A stretch of 26,748 nt of DNA, from assembly GCA_000277445.1 (NCBI GenBank), contig AJWJ01000316.1, forward strand, positions 1 to 26,748. Direction: 5' to 3'. Position numbers and translations under genes: made by a program. Source of the stretch: Polysphondylium violaceum. Taxonomy: Eukaryota; Evosea; Eumycetozoa; Dictyosteliales; Dictyosteliaceae. This document shows, piece after piece, positions 1 through 9,122 of this stretch (position 1 is the first letter of the stretch; each line of letters opens with the position of its first letter). The notes beneath the pieces are model-generated. The model ran no database searches. It was not told where the DNA came from and saw only the letters and a program-made list of their open reading frames with translations.

Positions 1-299
1 CCTTGATAAAATCTTTAAAATTTTTTACTAATTTATAAAAAATTTATACAAAAAAATGATGATAAATCAATAGCATATTGGTATAAAATGGACTGTTAGA
101 ACCTCTAACTGGAGCTGAGGTTATGCGAAAAAACCAGTATCTATTGAAAAAATTTCCATTAACAAATTTCGACAGTCCTTCTTGGAATAAGAGCTCTTAT
201 TCCAAGAAATAAACAAAAATTTATCTATGGTTACCCCTTTGTGTGTTAAATTGATGAGTTTTTTTTTATCATTTCTATAGGAGTGTATACAACAAATAA
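1..299. other. Left-edge intergenic DNA upstream of the F-box/LRR-like gene
   Basis: AT-rich non-coding DNA with no supported ORF. It contains a small hairpin (AACCTC at 100-105 pairing with GAGGTT at 117-122) and a long perfect palindrome (179-208, listed separately). A T-run near 259-268 and AT-rich sequence precede the first plausible ATG at 300, as is usual for dictyostelid promoters. No tRNA or transposon end could be recognised. Confidence 0.5.
179..208. repeat. 30-bp perfect palindrome
   Basis: The arm TTCTTGGAATAAGAG is followed directly by its exact reverse complement, centred between 193 and 194, with a SacI-like GAGCTC at the centre. Pairing stops at 178/209. It lies about 90 bp before the predicted start of the F-box-like gene. 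It could be a protein-binding dyad, a hairpin in a transcript, or a remnant of a mobile-element terminus. Nothing in the sequence decides between these. Confidence 0.9.
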
Positions 300-1740
300 A
301 TGGATGATAGCGATATTAGTATTAAAAATAAAAAACAAAAAACTGAACACAATGAATCAACCTCTTATAGATTGATACCGCTTATAATTCAAAAATATAT
401 CCTCTTCATATAAAGCCTTTGATCATTGGGGTAAACAGTATTCATTAGTATGTTGGCATTGGTTTTACCATTGTCAGTTCTTACACAACAATTACTATTT
501 CATAAAGTATTGTTGGAATGAAAACAAGTTAAACACTGATAGATACCATTATTTAAAAGTAGATAAATTAAAGAGATTAGTCATATATTTTTGTCAGTTA
601 AATAGTGAAATCATCGATACTATAAACCAACATTTTGAATCACTGGAAAACATTAAAATCGTGTACCTTAACCAAGGTATGTTTCAACCAAATAAAATGT
701 TTCTCTTAAACCAATTGGCAAAAAAGGAGTTCTTGACTATAGATTTACATATCTATATAAAAGACGATGATTTTGAAAATATTGGACATGTATCGGATGA
801 GGCATACATTATAGATCAACAAAATCAAATTGATTTCAAGACAAACCTGTTGCAAATCATGTACGACAATGAAAACACTGATGAATTCCCATATTCTCTT
901 ATGGTTTATTTTACCCAATTGGTTCGTGCAAAGTCTTTGTGCCTGACACCCTATTCTGATACCATCCATTTAGACTTTTTACACTCTTTGTCCAAGTATA
1001 GTGAATCATTTGAAAAGGTTGAGATACAAGATGTCATCCCGTTATACTCTTTTTACAGATACTTGACCTCTCCTCAGTTAAAGTCACTCACAGTAACATT
1101 GCAATTTCATTTCTTGATGGATATCTATTACCACGAAGGACAACCACATCATCAAGAGTATTACAATCAATACTTTAAACAAATTGGTTTTAAAGATTTT
1201 GATAGAGCACATGAAATTCAAATTGAAAGTGAATCATTTCAAATGGAAGGCATTGACGAAAATGATCAACTCTATTGTTCAATACTTGACAATCCCGGTG
1301 ATCACTCAATTCCAAGTTATACCAAACACCTCTGGAAGCAATGTTTAAAGGAATTGAAAACCAACACCAGCATTACTCAACTCTCCATCACCAATCCTAT
1401 TTGCGACGATGATGAATGTAACAATGTTTCCGCTTGTCCTAGAGTCCACGACCTGTTTATCGCAGATTTTGTTGATGCTTTTACCACCAATACCACCATC
1501 AAAACTCTTTCTCTCTCTTTATGGTTTAACGAAGATGATCCAATCACCTTTTTAACCTCTGACATCTTGTCTATGATTTTAAACAATAATTCTACTTTGG
1601 AAACTTTAAAGTTAATGTACAATGATCAACAACAAAAGAATTATTTGACCATCTTGGCCCAGGAAATCAAGGATAAAAGTGTAAATACCAAATGTCAAAT
1701 TCAAATCACTTTCACCAACACTGAATATTTCAAAGAATAA
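300..1740 (+). CDS. F-box/LRR-like dictyostelid family protein, with an apparent frame break near the 5' end
   Basis: The main frame is open from 388 to the TAA at 1738-1740 and starts with residues like KAFDHWGKQYSLVCWHW, typical of the N-terminal F-box-like region of large dictyostelid multigene families. The rest is LRR-like: repeated hydrophobic patterns such as ITQLSITN and TIKTLSLSL suggest short leucine-rich repeats over the last 130 residues. The expected upstream segment is in another frame: an ATG at 300 encodes MDDSDISIK...RLIPLIIQKYILF and stops at 411-413. Sense continues across 388-413 only by changing frame, and no GT-AG intron I tried joins the two. Either the locus carries a frameshift, making it a decaying family member, or the assembly has an error. 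Joined, it would be about 480 residues. The first in-frame ATG of the main frame is at 679. A substrate-adaptor role in ubiquitination is inferred only from the family look. Confidence 0.6.
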
Positions 1741-1749
1741 ATACATTGA

Positions 1750-3682
1750 TCAATCATCTTTATTGTAAAATATTTTCTTTTGTGTCGATAGCTTTTGATA
1801 TTCTTTTGGTATTGGTAAATATTGTTTATCCTTGTTGGCAATAGTAGAAGCAGCAATCTCTTGATTGTCAGTATTATCACTACTGCTGCTACTACTATGA
1901 ATGTGATCATTTTGAATGTCAACCTTTTCTTTTTCTTGAATGTGAATAGAGTTTGATAGTTGAGGACATTCGAGTAGGATGGTGCCAATGAGTGAGTCGA
2001 TTTGATTGTTCCACCAATAGGGGATCTCTATAATCTGGATGTTGTTCTTTGCACATATTTGTCGTTTCTCTTTGTCACGGGTTTGGTAGATGAGTGTTTG
2101 GCCAAATGCTGCAGTGTCTTGGTAATGCTGTTTGCCTTGATACTCAAAGGCCAAGCTAAACGCCGGTAAAAAGAAATCTAAATGAAAGGGGAAATTACTC
2201 AAAGCCTCAAACTTTAACGACTCGTGGCGATAGTCTTCGTGTATCTCTGTCGAGGGAAACAGTCTCTGTAAATAGAGCTTGAGTAGTCGTTGGGAGGACT
2301 TCTTGCCCGGTAGAGTGAATTTCTCTGCGTCCCATTGGTGGTGTGGATAGTGTTCCTGCAGACATTTGACAAGACCACCATTCTTTTTAATGAGATTGAA
2401 TCCACCAATATCGCGCAACTGGGTCCAAGACACACGATACCAGTCGTCCATATCAGTTACTTCGTAGTATTGTTTGGCAAATTCAATGAATCCTCTAACA
2501 ATCTCTTTATCTTGATACATGCCTCTTGGGAGATGAGTAAACAACCACATGTTCCATTGAAATTTATCCTTTAATATCTCTGCCACCGCCTTGACCGGTG
2601 AGCCACCATACAAAAGCAATAGAGTGGCTCCATTATTATCCACAAAATCCGCCTTACTAATTCCATACCATTGATTATAATTTTTGAATCCAAGTTTATT
2701 TCCCAACCAATTGATGTATATCTTTTGATTATTTAGATCTCCCCAAAATTTTCTAAATAATTGGATTTAAATTTAGATTTATGTCACGATGATGATAATA
2801 ATAATAATAATGATAATAATTACTTTGGAGCGCGCTCAAACATCCATGGTTCCCAATTATAGTTTGGATATAGATCACATAGAAAAGAGTAGACGGAATC
2901 TTGAAATACTTTGATTAGTCTTGAGCCACCGTATTGTTGAAAATCAGATTTTTTCAACTTGTACAATTGCGAATAGAATTGATGATCTTGATCATGATCG
3001 GGTTTATGTTTATCAAATTTTAATTTCTCACAAAGATAATTTACAAATTCCAATCTGTTATCGTTTGTCGACCAAAATCCTTGAGGATGGTTGACAAATT
3101 GGTAAAAATCCCATCTATTCCATTGATAATCTGGATAATGCTTGCTTAGAAATTCAAATATTGAATTGTTGTATCTTGTTTTTAACACATCATCAAATTG
3201 TTTAAATAGTAATAGACCATTATCATTAGTATCATTACTACTACCACTACTTGATATTTTATCTTTAATTAAATGTAAAATATCTTTTTTATACCAATCA
3301 TTTAATGAATTAATCTCTAATTCTCTATTTATTATTATTATTATTATTAGTATGATAGGGAATGTAAATATCATCGTATTTATATGTATAGAGTATTTAA
3401 TACCCACTTGGATATAAAATTCTTTAATTCTATTTCTTGACTATCGCTTATTGTCGTGGTATTACTGCTACTATTCCCTTTAGGGGTTATAGTATGATCT
3501 AGAGTAGCGATAGTCGAACTAAAGTAGTATCTACAAATCGATATGGAAGTTGTGGGAGGAAAGAGAGTTTTTGAAAATCCGTTATGTTTACATGATGATG
3601 GCAATGAGAACATATTCAATGTTGCTCTATTTTGATGAAGATATGATAAATTACATTGAAATGATCTTTTAATTCCTTTCAT
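1750..3682 (-). CDS. WY-repeat protein with a C-terminal RAP/PD-(D/E)XK-like domain, three exons, possible mitochondrial presequence
   Basis: Exon 3 is 2752-1750 and exon 2 ends at 2824. The 71-nt intron 2823-2753 (GTAATT...TTTAG) joins cleanly to give ERAPKKFWGDLNN. Exon 1 starts at the ATG at 3682. Its junction with exon 2 is ambiguous: 3407-3325 or 3403-3315 both keep frame. The product is about 590 residues. Residues 1-60 are rich in K, R, S and T and lack acidic residues, like a mitochondrial targeting sequence. Four degenerate units of about 75 residues follow, each carrying a WY or FY, a short K/R-L segment, a YP..xW..W/F motif and P.GFW. The C-terminus has HLDFFLP, then AFEYQGKQHY and IEIPYWW. 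This D...ExQ spacing and IPYW ending resemble RAP domains and the restriction-endonuclease fold. RNA or DNA binding or cleavage is inferred. The tail is a Ser/Asp/Gln-rich linker. The stop lies 9 bp from the stop of the convergent F-box-like gene. Confidence 0.72.
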
Positions 3683-4262
3683 ATCTTTTCAAAAGGGGTC
3701 TTATCATGTTATCGAAATTTTTTTCTTTTTTTTTTTTTTTTTTCTTAGAAATGTCAACAACACTTAATCGCTTCCCTTGTTTATATGTAAATATCCTTTT
3801 TTTTGAAAGGAAAAAAAAAAAACAAAAAGAGTAAAAATTATGTGTCGTTTCGTGTTCACACACCTTTTGTGCTCTGCAGATGTATTAGGTATAAATATCA
3901 AACTTTTATTCTTATTATTACTATTATTATAATAATTTGTTTTACGAGTTCCCATAGCAGATTTGATTAAAATAAAGAAAAGAGATTATTATTGAATTTT
4001 GTGTTGATGTTATCAAGATTTAGACTAATTTCCATTACTGCTCTTTTCACACATAATTGGTGATTTCTTTGCATTGTCCTCAATAGAAAATCAGGTAGGG
4101 GTGCCATATCTCTTTTTTATGGGTGTCATTGATGATTAATTTAATGATAGTATAGGTATAGGTAAAAGATTATTTACTTTTTTGATAAAGAGAGAAAAGG
4201 AAATGGATAAAGCTGGAAAACTCACCCAAATATCAACGCCACCACCTCTAATAGATGGATGG

Positions 4263-4288
4263 GGTGTACAAACACCATCATGGTGTTT
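4263..4288. repeat. Dyad with two mutually exclusive hairpins
   Basis: Arms AAACACCAT (4270-4278) and ATGGTGTTT (4280-4288) are exact reverse complements around a single C. Just upstream, GGTGT (4263-4267) can instead pair with ACACC of the left arm, so the segment could switch between two stems. No promoter, transcript or reading frame ties it to a function. Confidence 0.7.
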
Positions 4289-5947
4289 ATATGATGAAAA
4301 TTTACTTTTTCATCGTGGGAATATAATTTTGTGTATCGGGAATATTATTGTTATATTGTTAAAATATCTTATTCCCATACATATACTATTCTACTCTCTT
4401 ATTCCCATATAGAAATTTTAAACTGTGTGTGTGATTTTAAATTATACCATATATACATTGTGTGTGTCTATTTTTTTTTAAATGCATGTGGTGTGGGAGG
4501 TGTTTATCAAATCCAACACACTCACACTTACTATACTAATGTGTATGTGTATTTAAATTATTCCCAAATACAAATTACCACAAGTTTTTTTGATCTTGCA
4601 AAAAATAAAGTAGATAATCCACTATTAATTATTTATTTTTTCTTTTTTGTTGGAGCTCAATTACAGGACAGGATCAAAAAATTAGTCAAAAATACCCACA
4701 CTACCAACAGTGTTTTTTTAAATCTACTCTAAACATGTATTTTTGTAATTCCACTCTGCTACTATCATTTAATACAACAGGACGCAGCTGTCAGATGTTT
4801 AGATTTGCCAAAAATGTGTGTGGTATATTTATTTATATATTTAGCAAATATATATAAAAGAAAAAAGAAAAAAAAGGACAAGGACAAGGAGGAGTGGAGA
4901 AAGTGAGTGCGAATTTGGTGAATGTGTGAGTGCGGGTGTGTGTGTGGTTTATCAAAGTGTTTAAATGTGGTGTTTGTGGAGGATTTTACTCTTATCTTTT
5001 TTTATTTTTTTATTTATAAACAATTGTTTAATTCATTTCCATTTACATTTTTTTTTAAATTAATTTATCTTTTCTTTCAATTTAGTTGTTGTTGTTTTCA
5101 TTTCCACTTTTGAATACAATATACTACCTAGGTAACATAGTGAGTAAGTCATTGACAATTAACAAAAGCCAGGACCATCAATAATTCAATAGACTATTAT
5201 AATAGTTTTTAATAACCCTCCCACACACCCCAACTAACAATCACACTTCATTATTTATTTTGTATATATATGCCACAGCCGTTGATTTTTTTTTAAAACA
5301 TACCATATTTGTGTAAATATCAACAGTGTGTGTTTATTTTATTATTTTCCCCATCCACCCACCATACACAATGTAATCATTATGTATTAAAATGGAAATA
5401 TATAGTAGTAATTGTTGCTGTGTGTGTGTGAATGGATGTTCTGATATAATTTACCACATATAATGCATATAATGTTTCAAATACATCAAAAATACTATCT
5501 GTTTTTCCAAAGAAAATATCTCCCATTAAAAATATTACCAAATTTGGTAAAAAAATGAAAAGATGGTGTTAGATATTGGAATAAATAATCAACACACACT
5601 TCACACACTCACTCTCTGTGATAAACAATCTGAAAATTACACCATAGTAAAATTTGATTTCTATGCTCTTCTTTTATCACATATCATATTTGCATCATCG
5701 CTATTTCCAATATATCTATATATTTATATTTTTCCAAAGTTGATTAAATTTCTTATTTTGGTAAAGATTGTTTTTGTGGTATATGTGCACCACCACATTT
5801 ACCACGCACCCAATTGTGTGTTGTTGTGGTGAGTGGGGGAAGGTGTTTGGAAATAATTTTAATGATATACATGACTTTGTTATTGCCATTCCTATTCCCT
5901 CTGTGTGTGTTAACTTCCATTACCACTCTAAAAGTAGTTAGATAAAA

Positions 5948-5948
<1 letters not shown>

Positions 5949-5981
<33 letters not shown>
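5949..5981 (+). repeat. Poly-A tract of 33 nt
   Basis: An uninterrupted run of 33 A in the upstream region of the NF-YC gene. Long homopolymers are common in dictyostelid intergenic DNA and may help exclude nucleosomes. No target-site duplication or LINE/SINE body was seen next to it, so I do not read it as a retroelement tail. Confidence 0.9.
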
Positions 5982-5983
<2 letters not shown>

Positions 5984-6928
5984 AAATTTTTGAAGTAGTG
6001 CTGAATGTGGTTAATTAATTACCAATCAACTATAAATCTTTATTTATTATTATTTTTTTGATTCATCAATCAACCATATATCTATCCACACCCTCACTAT
6101 TGTATTTTTAAAACACATATATATTTGTTTGACAACAAACAAATAACAAACAAATTAATTTCAATAAATGATAAGACACAATTATCGATAATAAACCAGC
6201 AACAACAACACCAACATCATCAACAACAACAAGGAATCATCCTACAATTGTAGTAACAATATTAGTAGAGTAAAAGTCAGTACTAGTACAATTACAAATA
6301 CATTTTTAATTATAACAAAAAAAAAAAAAAATAAATAATAATAATATTTCACCAACCTCAAAAATTTAATTTCCTAATTTGGAAAAAGTCATACCGGACT
6401 CCAAAAATTTTGATCAGGTGCACCCATTAACCTCAAATCCTTTTTTATTTATCGGCGACCAATACAATCAAAGAAAAAGGTGAGGGTGTTTTTTTAAAAA
6501 CAATGATTAGTTTGTCTGTTAACAAAACCAGTTAGAGATTATTAAAAAAAGAAAAAACCAAAAAAACCAAAGACCACATTCATACTTTTGGGGGTTGAAT
6601 TTTTTCATCACCATAGTGGCACCCAAAATCTTTTTCATATTATTATAATTCACCTCCATATCAATTTTCATTTTATTAGCGTGTTTGTGTTTTGTGTGAG
6701 AGGAAAAAAAAACAGTGTCTTTTGGGCATCGTTCTCTTTTTTTTTTTTTTTTAGATCTTTTTTTTTTAAAAAATTAAATTTCATATTTTTTTTTCCCAAT
6801 CTAACAATATATTTGGGTTTTTTTGCATTTTTGGTGTTTGTAATATAGTATTAGACCTTGTTGTACCATATCTATTTACAAACTAGGATCCTTTTTATTT
6901 TTATTTATTTATTGTTTTAATTTTGTTC

Positions 6929-6943
6929 AAAGGGCCGCCCTTT
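6929..6943. promoter_or_regulatory. GC-rich dyad AAAGGGC-C-GCCCTTT upstream of the NF-YC gene
   Basis: Two 7-bp arms, AAAGGGC and GCCCTTT, flank one C about 300 bp before the NF-YC start codon. It is one of very few GC-rich words in several kilobases of AT-rich DNA, and its symmetry is typical of a dimeric factor site. The regulatory role is inferred only from symmetry and position. Confidence 0.4.
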
Positions 6944-7241
6944 TCCCCAAACTTGTAATTCTATTTGTGTAAAAAACTGTCCATTGTCATTTATTTAAAA
7001 ACAAGACAAGATTTGTTGGAAAGCAACTAAAAAGAAAAAAAAAAAAAAAAAAAACTCGCACGCCTCACCACCAAACCATTGTGTTTCATCTGCTCAATTG
7101 CATTTCATTTGACGTCCACAAACAATAATCTCTAAAAATAAGACACATTTTTATCTCAATCCACTGTCATTAATTTTTTCGTTGTCGCTATTGTTGTCGT
7201 CGTTTCCTTTTTTTTTTTATTAATAAACAATTTTATCAACA

Positions 7242-8939
7242 ATGGATCAATCTCCTTGTTCTTCTTCTGTAACCCCAAATCAACCAAATTTTTATTTGGC
7301 CACAACCCCATTGTCCTCTTGTTCTTCACCTCATAGTCCTTCTTATCCTCTTCATCCTTTTAACACTCGATCTTTACAACAGCATTCTCCTCAATCCAAT
7401 TTACCTCATATATCTACAGAAAATTCTGGGCTAGTGTCAACTTCTACATCCCCATCTACCTCTTCCCCTTCCTCCTCTTCAAATATTCAACATCCAGACA
7501 ATAGTTGTTATTCTCCGGTCGACAATTTTTATAACGAACATCCAATGCCTTCCAATATGTTTTACGGAAGTGCTTCCCCACATCACCAAGACTCTACATA
7601 TCAGCAAGCCATGTACCAAAATCCTCACACCATAAACAATAATCATCATAATCAACATTTTCATTCAAATAATCCAAGTAATAATAGTAGTAGTCAACAC
7701 TTAACCTTACCTCCAATTCCACACTATCCAAATTTAAATGGTCACTCTGGCGCATCATCATCTGCCGGTATTTGCAATAATAATCTAAAACAAATGCCAC
7801 CACAAATCCAACAACAACCACAAATTTCAACTCAACAACCTCCACAACAGCAATATCCATTCCCAGGGGGTTCAAATTCATTCCAAAATCAACTACACCA
7901 AATTCTTGATACTAAATTAACCAATTTTTGGTCAACTCAAATTAAAGAAATTAAAAAATCTGATGATTTTAAAAATCATGATTTACCATTGGCAAGAATT
8001 AAAAAAATTATGAAATCTGATCCAAATGTTAATGTATGTAGTAATTTTTATTTGATCATTATTTATTATATTAAACTAATATTTTTTCAAAAAAAGAAAA
8101 TATCATCAGAAACTCCAATTTTATTTGCAAAAGCTTGTGAACTTTTTATTTTAGAATCCACTTATAGAGCATGGGTTCATACCGAAATGAATAAAAGAAG
8201 AACTCTTCAAAGAACTGATATTATCAATGCCTTGACTCGATGCGAAACATTTGATTTTTTAGTTGATACCATCCCAAGAGAAGATGTTAAACCTTCGAGA
8301 AGATTTTTTGAAGAATATATTAAAACCCAACAAAATCCCTCTTCTATCAATGGCAATGGATACCCACAAAACTCACCGATGTTAACAAGCCCCCTTCAAC
8401 AACCACCCAACGCCCAAACTCCTGAATTTCTACAGTACCAAAACCTTCAATACAATTACAATCAGAAAATGTTGAGACAACCTGGATTTGAAATATCGAT
8501 TAAATCAAAAGATATGGCATCACCTTCAATGTCAAACACACCACCCTATTATCCCTCTCCATTACAAAATGGCAACAACCATCAATTACAACTACAACAA
8601 CAATTAATTTTACAACAACAACAACAACACCATACTGGTATTAAAAGATCATATTCTGTAGATATGATTGAGAATCCAAACAACCATACTAGTCCAACTA
8701 AAAAACGAAGCAACAGTCATGATTTTGATCTCCAAAACTATGAAAACATAAATAATGGTATGCATCAAAATGGCAATACCTCACACTCCTCCTCATTTGA
8801 TTCCTCTGACCACAGTCTAACTCAAATCCCAAACAATGTAATTCTTCAAACCACTTCAAGCACTCCATCTGAACAAAATAGTGCCTCTCCAACTGATTTA
8901 TCCTCCTCCTCAAGTCATGTATTTTATTATTCTGATTAA
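7242..8939 (+). CDS. nfyc: NF-YC (HAP5/CBF-C) subunit of the CCAAT-binding factor
   Basis: A histone-fold protein that with NF-YB and NF-YA would bind CCAAT boxes in the nucleus. Exon 1 is 7242-8033 and exon 2 is 8097-8939; the spliced product is 544 residues. The conserved core starts at about residue 229 with FWSTQIKEIKKSDDFKNH. It continues LPLARIKKIMKSDPNVN, crosses the intron to ISSETPILFAKACELF, then RAW.H...NKRRTLQR and FDFLVD.IPRED. These are hallmark NF-YC alpha-1 to alpha-C elements. The 228 residues before it are Ser/Pro/Asn/Gln-rich, and the 220 after it carry Q, N and S runs, far longer than in animal or fungal NF-YC and likely disordered transactivation regions. The ATG at 7242 has an ACAATGG context. 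The frame reads through the intron, so an intronless annotation would wrongly add 21 residues. Confidence 0.93.
   Translation: MDQSPCSSSVTPNQPNFYLATTPLSSCSSPHSPSYPLHPFNTRSLQQHSPQSNLPHISTENSGLVSTSTSPSTSSPSSSSNIQHPDNSCYSPVDNFYNEHPMPSNMFYGSASPHHQDSTYQQAMYQNPHTINNNHHNQHFHSNNPSNNSSSQHLTLPPIPHYPNLNGHSGASSSAGICNNNLKQMPPQIQQQPQISTQQPPQQQYPFPGGSNSFQNQLHQILDTKLTNFWSTQIKEIKKSDDFKNHDLPLARIKKIMKSDPNVNVCSNFYLIIIYYIKLIFFQKKKISSETPILFAKACELFILESTYRAWVHTEMNKRRTLQRTDIINALTRCETFDFLVDTIPREDVKPSRRFFEEYIKTQQNPSSINGNGYPQNSPMLTSPLQQPPNAQTPEFLQYQNLQYNYNQKMLRQPGFEISIKSKDMASPSMSNTPPYYPSPLQNGNNHQLQLQQQLILQQQQQHHTGIKRSYSVDMIENPNNHTSPTKKRSNSHDFDLQNYENINNGMHQNGNTSHSSSFDSSDHSLTQIPNNVILQTTSSTPSEQNSASPTDLSSSSSHVFYYSD
8034..8096 (+). 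other. 63-nt in-frame intron of the NF-YC gene
   Basis: It starts GTATGT and ends CAAAAAAAG, with a branch-like ACTAAT about 17 nt before the AG. Its length is a multiple of three and it has no stop. Unspliced it would insert a hydrophobic stretch, including LIIIYYIKLIFF, between the DPNVN and ISSETP motifs of the histone fold. Those motifs are nearly contiguous in all NF-YC proteins, which is why I call it an intron. Confidence 0.85.
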
Positions 8940-9122
8940 GTGTATTTTTATTGTTTTAATACCCCCCAACTCTACAAACAACAAAGAAATAAATTAAATA
9001 ACACACAAACGTATACCTTGATTCATATTGGTGTAACTAATCTTACTATATCTGTAAGATTAAATTACCGATATAGTTTTGGGTATTTTTAAAAATGTAT
9101 CATAAATGATCCCACCCTATGT
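8940..9122. other. Convergent 3' gap between the NF-YC and methyltransferase-like genes
   Basis: 183 nt separate the two stop codons. AT-rich, with AATAAA-like words near 8988 serving as possible polyadenylation signals. A loose inverted pair, ACTATATCTGTA near 9046 and ACCGATATAGTT near 9067, is the only structure noticed. Confidence 0.5.

Larger units (their letters stand above)
3683..7241. other. 3.6-kb divergent intergenic region between the nuclease-fold gene and the NF-YC gene
   Basis: No credible gene is seen: the open frames here are short and made of T- or TG-rich low-complexity codons. The region holds A/T homopolymers (3720-3743, 5949-5981, 7035-7054) and CA/TG-rich blocks at 4424-4433, 4459-4467, 4935-4947, 5221-5231, 5419-5430, 5591-5609 and 5901-5910. 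Two dyads (4263-4288 and 6929-6943) are listed separately. TCTTATTCCCATA occurs twice, about 30 bp apart, near 4368 and 4398. CAA/CAT-rich sequence lies near 6196-6236. The TG/CA blocks resemble the GT-rich G-box elements bound by the dictyostelid factor GBF, so much of the region could be the developmental promoter of the NF-YC gene. That is inference. No tRNA B-box was found. Confidence 0.55.

Noticed and set aside
661-661. GTG at 661 as the start of the F-box-like gene
   Set aside because: The frame is open and family-like for about 80 codons upstream, and nuclear genes of this group start at ATG.
4182-4732. Two overlapping plus-strand open frames upstream of NF-YC
   Set aside because: Composition is T- and TG-driven (F, Y, I, V strings), with no domain, no splice logic and no promoter context.
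5949-5981. Poly-A run as the tail of a retroposed element
   Set aside because: No element body, no target-site duplication, and similar runs occur throughout the window.
7479-7881. Minus-strand open frames inside the NF-YC gene
   Set aside because: Mirror images of Asn/Gln/Ser codon repeats in the real gene.
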